DNA from: Sphaeroforma sirkka
Lineage: Eukaryota > Opisthokonta > Ichthyosporea > Ichthyophonida
Direction of reading: 5' to 3'
NCBI GenBank assembly: GCA_001586965.3
Contig: LUCW03002614.1
Coordinates: 175,001-232,500 of the forward strand
DNA length: 57,500 nt
Shown here: piece after piece, positions 40,401 through 53,627 of the stretch
Position numbering within the stretch: the first letter of the stretch is position 1
How the letters are laid out: the number at the start of each line of letters is the position of its first letter
The notes under the pieces: model-generated
What the model was told of the DNA's origin: nothing
The model's database searches: none
The model's input: only the letters and a program-made list of their open reading frames with translations
Made by a program: the position numbers and the translations under genes

Positions 40401-43400
40401 AGTGCTTTCTTCACACCCGGCCCTCCCCCAGTACCCAGCCAGTCGACCCAGCCAGACACACCAGCCACGACTCCACACTTAGAAACCGTAGGCAACATAT
40501 TTACCCCGACATCACCGGCGCAAGGATTTGTCATACAAGCCCCTTCTATGTCGGGATACTTTAATCCTGGCGCATCCCCAGTGGGTATGCCCACGGAGCA
40601 GGGCGAACAGGTGGCGACGTATGCGGATGTCAAGCCTATCGCGTCAGTGGACAGTGAGGCTCCCGCATCGTTGTTGTTTGGTTCGCAGAGTAGTGCAGCA
40701 CCTCCGGTAGATGTCCAATATGGGCAACCGCAAGCGCCAGCAACAGCAGCGTCTGAGCCTGCGGGCATACAGTCGTCAGCCCCGCCCATGTCTGAGATGC
40801 AAATGCAACCTCCGTTGATGGCGAGTGGTGGTAGCTACGAGAACTCTCCCCAGGCACCTGACAACGCGACACCGCAAGCGACGCTCTCAGGTACAGCGTT
40901 CAGTGCGCAGCCCCCGCCCACGGCGAATGCGTTGTTTGCGCAAGATAGTTCCTTGTCGAATGCCCAAGCTCCACCCGCTCAGGATATGGCAACTGAGGGT
41001 ACAGAACCAAAGGACCAACCGGCTGAGACGGCTGATCAGCAAGCTCCTGCTATCAGTACAAGCCACCCATCAGCCGCAATGATGTTTGGTGTCCCACCTC
41101 CGCCGACCGTGGGTGGGTTCTTCAACCCTACAATGCCGACAGGTGATGCTATAAATAGAACAGAAGAGACGACCTCGGCTCCACCTCCCATGGCCGGTGG
41201 GTACTTCAATCCCGATGCTTCGACTGTTGGGACGTACACGGATAGTGGTACTGCCGTACCACCAGCACAAGTAACGGATATGCCAGAACCCGGTCAAGCG
41301 GGCGTGCCCGGCTTGCCGTCATTAGCACAGGTACAAGCATTCAAGCAACCGCAAGAGCCGTCCGATACCAATGCACAGGCTGATGGCGCGTTTGAACACA
41401 GCGCGCCTCTGACCGACAGCAGTACTGCCAACTATGAGGGTTTCTTTGGAAACGACACAGAGGAGGGCAATCAGCAGAACGGTGAGGCTACCGAGCCAAC
41501 TATTATCAACAACGTTACCCGATCACAGTCAACAGACTTTGTGCCTGCGAGCCTCATGGTGGCCGGTGTATCGCGTACCGGCTCTGTAGTTGGGCAAGAT
41601 CTCGATATCAACCCAGGCAAGTTGGATGCAAATAATGCACCGGGCGCTGGTACAATACCACGTTCTACGGAACCTACACAGACTGGCGTGTCGCCTGCGA
41701 CATATCCTCCACCCACACTACAGCACGAGCACGAACACGACTCCGCAAGGGGCTACGGCTACGGCATCGCCACACTCACCAGCAGCGTGCACGAGTTCAA
41801 CAGCGGTGACCGAGACACAGAGAGTGGGGTTGGCGTGGTGGACAGTACCACAGACGCACGCAGCAACGTGCCAGCGATGTATGTGTCAGACACTACGGCG
41901 CGCAGGACCATTGGCAGGCCCGCGGTGCCGTTTGTGTCGTTCGGGTTTGGTGGGAGCGTGGCTGTGGTGAATGGGCGGGATGCGCAGGTGAAGATTTCCT
42001 CCGTCGGGTCAATCACCGCCCAAACTAAATACTACCAAGCGCTGGCCGCGTTTCCGGGTAAGCTGTTGTGTATATTGTGCGTGTGCGTTCTTACACCCAG
42101 TATCTGCGCAGATCAAGTGATTTCATGAGATTCTTGCTTCATATTTCGAAGCGCTTGGGTGCTATGTATAAGCTATGGCTGAGTGTTAAAATAAAGAATA
42201 GATATTGTGTCGCTGATTTGGCCACGTTCCTTCCCTCAGGCCCTATACTGCCCAACACCGATCCGACCGCCGTGCTACACTTCCTGCAGCAGAAGTCCAA
42301 CGAAGCGTATCCCGACAATCTCATCTACGACTTCCTTGCATTCCTGGTTAAGAACAAAGGCATGGGCACCCAAACCGACAACGGCGGTCGCACAATGAGC
42401 CAAGACCTGGTGGATCTGTTGATCACCACGGACGATGAATCGGCCTTCATCGGCGTCAAGCAGAGCCAATCAGAAGCGTTAGACCAGATCGGTAGGTATT
42501 TGCGTGCTGCTCACTGAGGTGCTGATGCCGAGTGTGTCTCGATTTGGTCTATGTGTGCCGGCGCGTGGGAACATTTAGCCGGCTCTCTGTAATTTGCAAA
42601 GTTCGATCAGTGTGTGTTGTTGAATGCGAAATGGAATTAGACACGCTAGCACCTTGGTATGTACAAGAATGTGTTGATGTACTCAACCCCAATACGGATT
42701 GTAGGGTTTATGATACGAGCGTATGTATACACCAGCATGGCGATGTGACTGTACATACTGATCGGAAGCCGATGCATTTCCAGATATTGCGCGCATATCT
42801 TTCGGCTTATAGTCACCCCTGTTCTGATTGCGAGTGCGTGACACTGAAACATGAGTGTTATGTGTGGCGTCAAAGCAACGGCAGTATGCACTCGGGCCGC
42901 GCGGCGTTCTGTTGACGTGTGGTGGGCAAGAATTCGGCATGCGTAAATCCATTGGCAATAGCAAGTATGAAAAGGATATACCGGCTACTGCACGGCACTG
43001 ACTGATGTACTTTGCTGAGCCACATTATCCGTTGAAAATTATTGCAGGCTTGCAGTCTTCGAAGAGGAAGCAGAATACGGTCGCTCGTAACACAGCCATG
43101 CTGAAGCAAATCACGCAGCTAATGACCGAAGGCAAACAGCAAGACGCAGGTACGTACAGCTGTTTAAGCAGGGACAGCGGGCTTGTTCCTGCGGACTGTG
43201 GGTGAAGCCAGAACTGTGTCGATTTTTATATGCATTACTCCTTTGCAGTTGCAATGTCTGTTCGGGAAAACAGACGCAATACACAATGCACAGTATCTGC
43301 CAGAACACTTGCACTTTTTTTTTATGTGTTCGTATATCTTAGTGCGGCAATGAGATGCGTGTATATCTCTGGGCGTCATTGGATGGCAGTATAGTGAATC

Positions 43401-43419
43401 TTAACATAGGATATTTATA

Positions 43420-43455
<36 letters not shown>

Positions 43456-45453
43456 TGCGTGTATGTTCCTGCAAAATGTGTGTAGTATTTGTCCGTTGAC
43501 GTATCCATGTTCGACGATTGTATGGCTTCTCAGTGCTTCTCGTGTACAATGAAGGCAATTGCTTTCGTGCTGGCCATGCTCTTGCACTGTGACGCACTTG
43601 CCTCGCATTGAAGTCTCTCTGTAGCACCATCCTTCACTCGCAACTACAACACTCTCTTATGTATACACCAAACCGAGTCAACTAAGACATACCATTTGGC
43701 GGCTTCTATCTCGCTTCAGTGGTGTTGGCTGTAGACGAGGGCATGTGGGCGTGTGCGCTGGCCATGTCGTCGCATGTGGACGCGCTGGTATTCCATCGCG
43801 TGTTGTTGCGCTATGCCATTGCCGAGTTCCCGCCGCACCATCCCATGCTCATGCTGTTTGTGCAGTACTGCGAGGGGGTGCTGGGTGACGAGGCGACGGA
43901 GTTTGCTGACCAAAACAGCCAGGGCAGCGCTCCAGAGACCCACTCGGCCCACCATAGGCACACGGGCAGCTGTGATGACATGGCCAGCGGCGCCAGTGCA
44001 CGTGGTAGAATGTCGGGCGATCACAACGACAACACCAGCAGCGACAACACCAGCGGCTGGCGGGAGAATCTGTGCATGCTGTTGTCCAATCGAGACAGCG
44101 CGGATGGCAACAACGCGAAGAATATCCTGCGGTTGGGTGATCGTCTGTTGGATTCGGGCCATATCCACGGTGCCCATGTCTGGTGGGTTAGCACGTGCGT
44201 GTGGGTGTATCTGTGCCTGTTCCGTGGCTTTGCTATTTCGTGCTGCGTCTGTACAGTGCTGTGCCCTGCGTAGGTACTTGGTGTATCCCATTGGGAGTCT
44301 CTGTGTGGTGCGCTTGTTATCTTGCTGTAAGCACTCACCCCCGTGCATTTTTTTAAGTGCACATGAACTCCAAACAATCATTTAAGTACACATGTGTATT
44401 TACATTGTGATTACGTGGGCTTGTATCCATGGTTAGGAGAATCTATTTTTAACATCGGGTCTGCATGTTCTCACATATATCGCCAAGAGAGTCTAGGTCT
44501 GTGAATATCAATACCCTTAAAGTCTATGCATATCAATACCTTTATATGTGTAGTAGTCCTTTGCTGACTCCACTGCTTTTGCCACAGTTTCATGTGTGCT
44601 GGCGAGGAGCCTGCTGTCTTGATGCCGGGTGCTAGATTCACACTGATTGGAAAGAGCTTCCATGACGGTGACCTGTACTTTCCCGACTGCAACATTCAGG
44701 TGAGTGCGCTTCTGCATTTGTTTTTAGCATCGGATATGTAGACACCCACTGCCGTGTGCACAAGATCATGCGCGAATGTGAAATCGGTTGAAATGTTTAG
44801 TTCGAATACATCATGCGTGTATCTGGGAGGCGGAGACATTTAGAGTAGTTGATTGGGAATGTACCGAACTTCTCTAATCTCGGTTGTACTTCGGGACAAA
44901 TGTAGTGTGGCTTACACCAGATTGAGCTGCGAAAAGCAGAAGCACCTGCCAGGTTAAGCGCTCAGCCTCAACACCATACGAATCGCCCACCCAAATTAGG
45001 ATATGATGTGTTCGATAGGGTCTGGCACAGACTAGTTACAGTTGTTGGCATTTCGGTATTGAAAAAGGATCAGTGCATGCGCACCTACCTTACAAAGCGT
45101 GCAGTTTGCGGTACAAACCCACAATCGTACAGTCCCCACTCGCGTTGCTGACACTAACCTGTCAATCTCTTTCTGCACTGCCTGTCGCTTGTATAGCTTA
45201 CGGAAATGTACGAGTACGCGAACGCGTTAAGGAATCCACGCTTCACGCTACCGGCTCTGCAGCCCTTTAAATTAGTGTACGCTGCAAGAATCGCCGATAT
45301 GGGCTTCGTGGACCAGGCCGTCGGGTAAGTCGAGTAATTCAAGTATTGTACAGATAAATATATCATTACATTATTATTATTATTATTATTATTATAATTA
45401 TATATATATATATATATTATGTCTATGTCTATGTCTATGTCTATGTCTATGTC

Positions 45454-45492
<39 letters not shown>

Positions 45493-46231
45493 ATATATGT
45501 AAGTATATATATATATTTTGTGTGTGTGTGTTATGATGCATGCATGTATGTGTGTATGTGTTATACATATGCAGTTTTGTCACTGTTTATATCTGATACT
45601 GTTAATGAATAAACAAATTCGGCATGCTGTAGGCCTTCAACGGCGTGTCTACAATATATGCTGTTATTTTTTTAAGGTTTGAGAGTGTTACGTAGCAACG
45701 TACTTGATTATTTGGCTTGTTACGCGAAGAAAACGATTGTTGTTATACAATTATCTTAACTTGGATACCCCTAATATTCCCTGCCTTTACATATCATTTT
45801 TTACCGTCAGTTACTGTGAAGCGGTTATCCAAGCCATCAAGACATCCAGCGGTGACGAAGCATGTCGTATGGCATACACACGTGCGTTCCTGGAGACCCT
45901 GCAAGAGTTCCACGAGAGACTCACAGTGCATCTGAGCAAGCCCGCCGAAGCCACACCGAGGAGTCAGTATGTTATACATCTATTATATATATTGTCCTTT
46001 CAATCATCAATCACTTTCGTATATATTCATGATCTTTGTAGTTTTTTATCTTAGTGTATCTATCGTTATATATATATATATATATATATGTATGGTATAT
46101 ATGTATGTATATGTATATGTATGTGTGTATGTATATGTATATGTAAACGTATATATATATATATATATATATATATGGTATATATGTATGTATATGTATA
46201 TGTATGTGTGGATGTATATATATATGTAAAC

Positions 46232-46270
<39 letters not shown>

Positions 46271-47477
46271 ATTTTGTATATACCATCATTGAATACTGGT
46301 GGCAATGATGTTCTTTCGGCCTCTCGATCTCCTCTAGGATGTAATAATTGGTTGCGAGTTGAGGGCGTCTCAGTGCTGTTGTGCGATGTGATTTTTTTGT
46401 GGGCAACTATGGTACGTGTGTTGATTGGTAGGGAGATTCTCTAAGAAAACTTCGCATTTTGACTTTTAGCCTGTACGCCTCCTTGTACCGCAATACTGAA
46501 TGGTTCGTCTCCGTAGAGAAACTCGGGGCAAGTGTATACGTTGCATAACTCCCAAACCTTAAATATCCTGAATTAGGTTCTCAGGCTAAGTCAATCCTTA
46601 TATCTGCTTATCTCTGGACCACAACCCTACACCCTAAACCCTAAATATCCTGTTAACCCTAACCGTCCTTTAAACCCTCACAGACCCAGCGAAGCAATTG
46701 CAAAGCCCGCACAGTGGTTCCGCAAGATGGCGAGCGGTGTGGAGAAGCTCAATGCCTTCATGACCACCTCCCTCGACGACACCGACAGACCCAAGGGCAC
46801 CACAGCCACTGCAGCCTCAGAGATGCGTGCCGCTAGCAGCAGTTATAGCAGCAGCCAGATACATGACCAGGCTGATTTAGTACGACCCCAACCAATGTAC
46901 GACCCCAACGCACCCCCGCCGCCGTTTATCCCGATGCAGTATCACGCCGCCGCCACACCGCACATGATGGCACCTGCATCCCCACTACAGGGACAGGGCC
47001 ATGCAAGTCCGGGACAGATATTCGCCCCGGCACCCACACAGGCATTCCCACCGGCATCTGCACTAGCCAGTACACCCGCAAACGGGGCGGTTTCGGGGTC
47101 ACAGCCAATGCCACCGCTGCCGAGTTTCTCACCAGCGACACTCCCCAGTCATTTTGGTGCACCCCCTCACGCTCTCTCACTTCCCCAGGAGCCCATGCAC
47201 GTAGACAGCAGCGGCAATACACCAGGTGTCGCAGCAAAGCCTTTCCAGTCACCTGTGCCTGCGACTGCTATGGAGGGACCACCCTCTACTGCACAGCAGA
47301 CCTCACCCTTTCAGCCCCAGCTGCCACCACACATCAACCATCCATCATCACCGCCACCTACGGCAACAGTCGGTGCTGATGGGAGTCCTGCGGTGCCACA
47401 CAACATTAACGGACCGGCACAAAGTTTTATGCCACTGGTACCACCCGCCTCGCAGGTAATAATAGCTGACATTGAAC

Positions 47478-47520
<43 letters not shown>

Positions 47521-47523
47521 ATG

Positions 47524-47562
<39 letters not shown>

Positions 47563-48954
47563 GTTTTAGGGTTTTAGGGTTGGGTTATATATATACATGC
47601 ATTTCTATATATATATATTTGTAATTTTACACATCAATATCTATATCTATATATATAGGTATGTATGTATGGATGAATGTACGTATGCATATATTTATAT
47701 ATACGTATAGGTATATGTATACGTATATGTGTATGTATAAGTATATGTAAATGTGTAAGTTTGTGAATGTCTATGTTAATGTTTATATATATGCTGTATT
47801 TTATCTATTTACATGTGTGTTGTGTCTGTGTGTGTCCATTACTTTGTGCCCGATTGACTGCTGACTTTTGACTCATATGACATCGTATTCCTCATTGGGC
47901 GACGTTGTGTGGAGTACGCATAAGCACCGCGTTGAAAACTGCTGTTCTTCACATTCTTTGTGCTTTTAGTTAAACAGCACCGACCCAAAGCGTACCACTG
48001 GTAAGGCCCAACACGTGTGAACAATCACTCGCTCAGAGTTCCATCGCGAGCGCTGTTCTGTCTATTACAACAGATTTAAAAACTACCTGATCATGGTATG
48101 TAGTCATATTACCTGATCATGGTATGTAGTCACATTACCTGATCATGGTATGTAGTTACAATCCCTGATCATGGTATGTAGTCATATTACCTGATCATGG
48201 TATGTAGTCACATTACCCGATCATGGTATGTAGTCACAATCCCTGATCATGGTATGTAGTCATATTACCTGATCATGGTATGTAGTCACATTACCCGATC
48301 ATGGTATGTAGTCACATTACCTGATCATGGTATGTAGTCACATTACCTGATCATGGTATGTAGTCACATTACCTGATCATGGTATGTTGTCACAATACCT
48401 GATCTGGTATGTCGTCACATTACCTGATCATAATATGTAGTCACATTGCTCATCCACACACAACCACGCCATTCAGGGCCTAAGGACAGAGACCTCACGT
48501 TACAGCGCCACCTCGATGATCACAAACCCAGCCTCGCCTCACGCACACTCATGCGACGATTCATCGGCAAATCCTGCGACTGTGTCGCCCGTTGACGGTA
48601 CTCCGCAGCCACCCTTCATGCCTGTGTCTGGGTAGGTGCCCGTGGGTGTCTCTGTCGGCGAATGGCCTGTTCTTGCCCGTATCTGCTTTTGCCTGTGTCT
48701 GGGGTTGTTTTATATGCCCTTGTGCGAGTGTTTATAGCCTTGTCCGTTTCCGTAGTGTACACAGTGATTTAGCTGTGCTCTAACCGCTTTAACCTAGTTC
48801 TGAATGTAGGGTGGTAGTTTAATGCCAGGTTCAGTACGAATATTTGCGCATCAGTAGTGCACAGAGTTTTAACAGTAATGTATATATATATATATATACG
48901 GGTGTGTGTGCGAATCTGTGTGTATGTATATCTATTTATGTGAATGAATGTAAG

Positions 48955-49000
<46 letters not shown>

Positions 49001-49040
49001 TATGGGTCAATGTGTGTGTGTATCAATGTATCCATGTATG

Positions 49041-49080
<40 letters not shown>

Positions 49081-52033
49081 TATATATATATATATATACG
49101 GGGTGTATGTGAACATGTTTGCTGTGTGTATGCTGGGTGTAATCTTTGCACAAAATGAACCTATAAATTCCACGCCACACTCCGTATCTGAGTGCTGGCA
49201 CATTCCCAGACACTGACATACGAATCAACCGTCACTTCGCCTACACAGTACACAGCTTATGGGTTCATCGCTGTCGACCCTTGGCTTCGTACCTTCTCCT
49301 GCACCTGTTCGAGGTCAATTATCGCCTAAGCAGCACCCCACACCGCAGGTATGTACAATGCTTGTGCACGTCACAGGTGTTTATCCGTATGTATGGACTT
49401 TTTTGATCACTTGAAACAATCCAGAATGTCTTCTTTACACTATTGTGTATGCGATACATATATCAAATACCATTCCGATACATTCTAAACTTATTAGCAT
49501 CCAATCGGACATGCTTTGGACCTTGTTGTCTTTATCCTAGGCTCTTCATCAGCACCAACCCTGACGCGCTCGTACGCCTATTTCACAAATCACATACAAC
49601 AGACGCTTCAACAGTACGAAGTAGAGCCCACACACGAACCACTGAGTGCCTTCAACCAGAGTGGCCACGTGGGCGAACCTGAACACCACCAACGGCATTC
49701 AGTAACACAGCAACGCAGCGAGAAGGCCGCGGAGACGGGCGGGGGTGTTGGTGGGTGGTTCAGTTCCATCAAAAGTTGGCTGCCGGTCGTGCCCCAGCAG
49801 ACAGAGGAGGTAGGTAGCCCCACCCAACCATGACTGTGTGGGCAACGTGTCGCATTCGTCTGAGAAGTGGAGCGTATCATTTACTGCGCATATACATCTG
49901 TAGTGTGGGTATGTGCATGTATATCTGTAGTGTGGTTCTGTGCATGTCTATCTGTAGTATGGGTCTGTGCATGTATATCTGTAGTATGGGTCTGTACATG
50001 TATATCTGTAGTATGAGTCTGTGCATGTATATCTGTAGTATGGGTCTGTGCATGTATATCTGTAATATGGGTCTGTGCATGTATGTCTGTAGTATGGGTC
50101 TGTGCATGTATATCTGTAGTATGGGTCTGTGCATGTATATCTGTAGTATGGGTCCTGTACATGTATATCTGTAGTATGAGTCTGTGCATGTATATCCTGT
50201 AGTATGGGTCTGTGCATGTATATCCGTAATATGGGTCTGTGCATGTATATCCGTAGTATGGGTCTGTGCATGTATGTCTGTAGTATGGGTCTGTGCATGC
50301 ATATCCGTAGTATGGGTCCATGTATGTATATCTGTAGTATGGGTCTATGCATGTATATCTGTAGTATGAGTCTGTGTATGTATATCTGTAGTATGGGTCT
50401 ATGCATGTATATCTGTAGTATGGGTCTGTGCATGTATATCTGTAGTATGGGTCTGTACATGTATATCTGTAGTATGGGTCTGTGCATGTATATCTGTAGT
50501 ATGGGTCTATGCATGTATATCTGTAGTATGGGTCTGTGCATGTATGTCTGTAGTATGGGTCTGTGCATATATATCTGTAGTATGGGTCTGTGCATGAATG
50601 TCTGTAGTATGGGTCTCTGCATGTATGTCTGTAGTATGGATTTGTGCATGTATATCTGTAGTATGGGTCTGTGCATGTCTATCTGTAGTATGTGTCTGTG
50701 CAGAGTGGGCGTAGAAAGGGGTCTGCAATGGCGTAGATCGCTAGACTTTACGGATTTAGCTGGTAGTTAGGTTGATATTATCCGTGCCGAGTACAAGGGC
50801 TGACAAGCAATTCACGCGACTTGAAACGTCGTGTTATACATATATGTCACAGGTATATTCGATAGCTGGACGGGCTATTTTATGTTTCTTGGAGTTAACA
50901 TTATGAGGTGCTCCCCCATCTTTTCTCATCTCCATCACAGGAAGATCCGTGGAAGCAAGAAAATACTATCAAATGGGATCCTGTCGAGAAGAAGTGGATT
51001 GATTCGGTATGTGTGTACCAAGCAGTGAGCTTGCGGCTCGCCCTTCTCGATGTCTATCTACTATGCAACTGAATCGCATTAGAACACATATTCTCCGGTA
51101 CAGCCGTACTTATTCTATCTACGACAGGCGAGAATGCGGTGTGTATTGCCTTTTGACCGTTTCTGTGCCGTGTGTTGTGCGAGTTATAAACCACAGAGCA
51201 TCGTGCGCCATGTTTTTCTTTGTGTATAGTTGGCATTCTTTCTCGTTCCCAGACACTCATACACCCCTAAAACCCTAAACCCTAAAACCACTCGTTTCTC
51301 ACAGGCTGGAGGGAACGAACCTGAGGAAGAGGAGACAACTCCTGCAGGGCCCATCGCCCCACCTCCGATGTCGAGTTATCTGACAGCCGGGGATAACGGT
51401 GCACCTTCATCGTCTGCATCGCCCGCTGTCATGGGTGAGGCGAGAGATTGGGTTGTTTTAGGATTGGGTTGTTCGGCGATTGAGCCGGATGTTTTATTCG
51501 CGTTGTGTTGTGTTCTGTTTGTTATTGTGTTGCTGTACGAGGTCGAATTATCTGCTGTAGCTTGGGAGAACCGTGCGCCTTTTCCTCCATTGCCTGCATA
51601 GCCTGCTGCCATTGGTTAGGGGGTAGATTGCCTCTGTGAGAGAATATTCGATGTAGAAGTAGTGTATGTCACATGGGTTTGTTGTGTGATATCAAGCGTG
51701 TAGATATTCACCATTGTCAATATCTCAACCGTTTCTTATGCGTCTATTCAAAACTCGAAGTCCATCATCGAGCACACCGGCCAGTCTACTATCATCTACA
51801 CTTGCAGTATATCACTTTGATTCTGATGCGTACATTCACAGCTATCAATACACTACCTCTTCTTGATACATCTATACATAACTTTATCTCCACCATCAGG
51901 CGCACCGACGAGCCCACAATCTCCAGTTGCGTCGCAACAATTATTAGGACCCACACCTGCTTTCCCAGGCACTGGAGCCTCGCCAACAAACAAAGGTCGG
52001 CGCCAGGCCCGTTATGTACCGCCGCCCTTGTAG
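37403..52033 (+). CDS. SEC16: Sec16-like scaffold of ER exit sites
   Basis: Sec16 organises COPII budding sites on the ER. Exons: 37403-42057, 42240-42491, 43048-43149, 43720-44182, 44588-44699, 45197-45324, 45811-45966, 46684-47455, 48477-48631, 49249-49348, 49541-49809, 50941-51006, 51305-51434 and 51900-52033. The total is about 2500 residues, near human Sec16A (about 2350). The first exon is disordered, rich in Ser, Gln and Pro, with many MFG/PPP motifs, and ends in [11 protein letters not shown], the start of the conserved central domain. That domain, which binds Sec13, follows: [57 protein letters not shown] and [15 protein letters not shown]. The C-terminal domain is also present ([12 protein letters not shown], then [15 protein letters not shown]). 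Two problems remain: exon 1 needs a one-base frame change near 40061, and the join between 49348 and 49541 is out of phase, so an exon or donor there is wrong or missing. AATAAA lies 3 bp after the stop. Confidence 0.92.
45365..45520. repeat. (TTA)n, (TATGTC)n and (TATATG)n microsatellites
   Basis: A compound tract in the Sec16 intron 45325-45810, with about seven TATGTC or TATGTA hexamers. Confidence 0.95.
46068..46265. repeat. (AT)n / TATG duplicated microsatellite
   Basis: Two near-identical blocks of (AT)n-GGTATATATGTATG-(TATATG)n-TAAACG lie in tandem in the Sec16 intron 45967-46683. A small compound block has been duplicated as a unit. Confidence 0.93.
47478..47556. repeat. (AT)n(GT)n(AT)n microsatellite
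   Basis: A dinucleotide tract at the start of the Sec16 intron 47456-48476, followed at once by TTTTAGGGTTTTAGGGTT, a telomere-like string. Confidence 0.94.
48085..48447. repeat. 26-bp minisatellite, 14 copies
   Basis: Fourteen copies of ACCTGATCATGGTATGTAGT plus CACATT or a variant. The variants CATATT, CACATT and (C/T)ACAAT rotate in order over the first copies, giving a 78-bp higher-order unit. Each copy carries the palindrome TGATCA and a donor-like GGTATGTA. It lies in the Sec16 intron 47456-48476, ending 29 bp before the next exon. Confidence 0.96.
48880..49100. repeat. (AT)n microsatellites
   Basis: Several AT dinucleotide tracts separated by GTGTGTGTG-rich spacers, in the Sec16 intron 48632-49248. 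Confidence 0.93.
49890..50705. repeat. 27-bp minisatellite, about 30 copies
   Basis: About thirty copies of a 27-bp unit containing GTAGTATGGGTCTGTGCATG followed by TATATCT. It fills most of the Sec16 intron 49810-50940. As 27 is a multiple of three, long open frames arise on both strands (up to 242 codons on the minus strand). They are artefacts of the period, and the unit has drifted with single-base changes and occasional one-base insertions. Confidence 0.96.
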
Positions 52034-53627
52034 TCTAATAAAGTTTGCACCGTCAAATTCTCCATCAAGAAAAACCCCCCAAATGCTCTTAATATACATT
52101 GCCCGTTGCGGGTCGCCACTCCTGGAGTCGAACATATGCAGCATGGGCTGCATCCACTTTAACATCAAATGGAGTGTATGACCATCGCACATCCCTCTGA
52201 AGGCAAGAAGGCTATGTGTATAGTAGCATTGTGTGCATGGCCGCAGACAGCTAACATCAATTCTGGGGTTATGAAGGATCCACGATCATAGCCTGAACTT
52301 CTCTTAGGGCTTGAGATTCAACTCTCGTGGAAATAGACTTAAGATATTCGCACTCGCAATATAATGAAGTCAAGCCCAGGTATATACTCGATGGATACTA
52401 TAATCTGGTAATGCGCGCGATATTTAGTGCAGGCATAGACGATGAGAAGTATGGCGAGAGGCATTCGAAATCTTGAGTGTGTACTCAGCCCAATTTCCAA
52501 CGGAAACCCCAATATATTCGTTTTCAAATGTCTTTTTACTTTATGCTAGTGGCAATCCTGCGCCATTACACCCGTCGTACTGTGCGTATGAGGAAATTTG
52601 GGATACAGTACTTGAGCTTGACTCTAGTTTGTGTTTCGCACTAGTATGTGGTTGCCTGGAAAGCTGTCATTCGACACGTGGTGCATATACAGAACCTGGC
52701 ACGTACTTGTGGTCCGAAGCAAGGTTTGTCTGATGGGAATACGAGAATGCAGAATAGGCTGTGTGAGGAAGTACGAGAATGCAGAACAAGCTGTATAGCA
52801 CCGCATTTGCGGTCGGCAAGAACGCTGTCATTTGGGTTTGCATTCTGACTGAGCGTTGCCACAGCCAACCAGAACACATTCATCGACAGCACAGTATGAT
52901 ATACTATCGGCTGCTGTAATTGAAGGTACTCTGTAGCGTGTTACTCTTCCGTATAGGCACTACTGGGCTGCAATCGAGTAAAGAATCTCGATTGACCCCA
53001 CCTGGTCACATGACACACATTCAAGGTCTAGTAGTGTACAAGTATTGGCGTAGGACGGAGTGTGCTGCTATCTTTGGCAGATCTCAAGTAGTAATCTACG
53101 AATATTTTCGCTATAGGTAGATCGTGAGTTGCATAAAAGAGTGGTTCTGTGTGCAGGAGAGAGAACTTAAATGGCCCGCTGAGATGCAGTGCGAACAACA
53201 AGACATAGTCAGATAAGGTTTTAGGTATGATCGGTATAGGGCTTTAGGCATGGCCGGTAAAGAGTTTTAGGGGTTTAGGCATGGTCATTTTGAAGGAACA
53301 CGGGAACTCATTTCTTACAGATGCTCGCAATACATGTGTACCAATTCCTTAAACCACATCAATGACAAAGAGAAGGCCAAACGCAGCATAATTACTTCTT
53401 TTTTTAATTCTTAGGATGTTCAATTTCAATTTGTCTATCGAAGTTTAGGTGTGTATATACAGTGTTGGTATACTTACTTGATCTGGTCTATTTCAGAAAG
53501 CCTGCAGGTCTGTTCACCAAATACGACACGCAAGTATACTCGTGTCCGACTCGATAAACACGCACACACATTTGTGCATATTCAAATTCATACATAAATA
53601 AATATATATATACGGATCAGGTGTAGC
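52034..53627. other. Convergent intergenic region, Sec16 / FG-GAP gene
   Basis: It contains the Sec16 poly(A) signal (52037-52042). A short local duplication of TACGAGAATGCAGAA lies at about 52739 and 52782. Degenerate TTTTAGGG-like strings occur near 53219-53278. No open frame here resembles a known protein. No AATAAA was seen just after the stop of the minus-strand gene. Confidence 0.65.
52037..52042 (+). terminator. Poly(A) signal AATAAA of Sec16
   Basis: A canonical hexamer starting three bases after the TAG stop, implying a very short 3' UTR if used. Confidence 0.6.

Noticed and set aside
48085-48447. CRISPR-like regular array
   Set aside because: The units are directly adjacent with no unique spacers, and the genome is eukaryotic; it is a minisatellite.
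49877-50770. Open frames of 141-242 codons with repeats such as [11 protein letters not shown] and CMYICSMGL
   Set aside because: A 27-bp minisatellite with a period divisible by three, open on both strands, inside a Sec16 intron.
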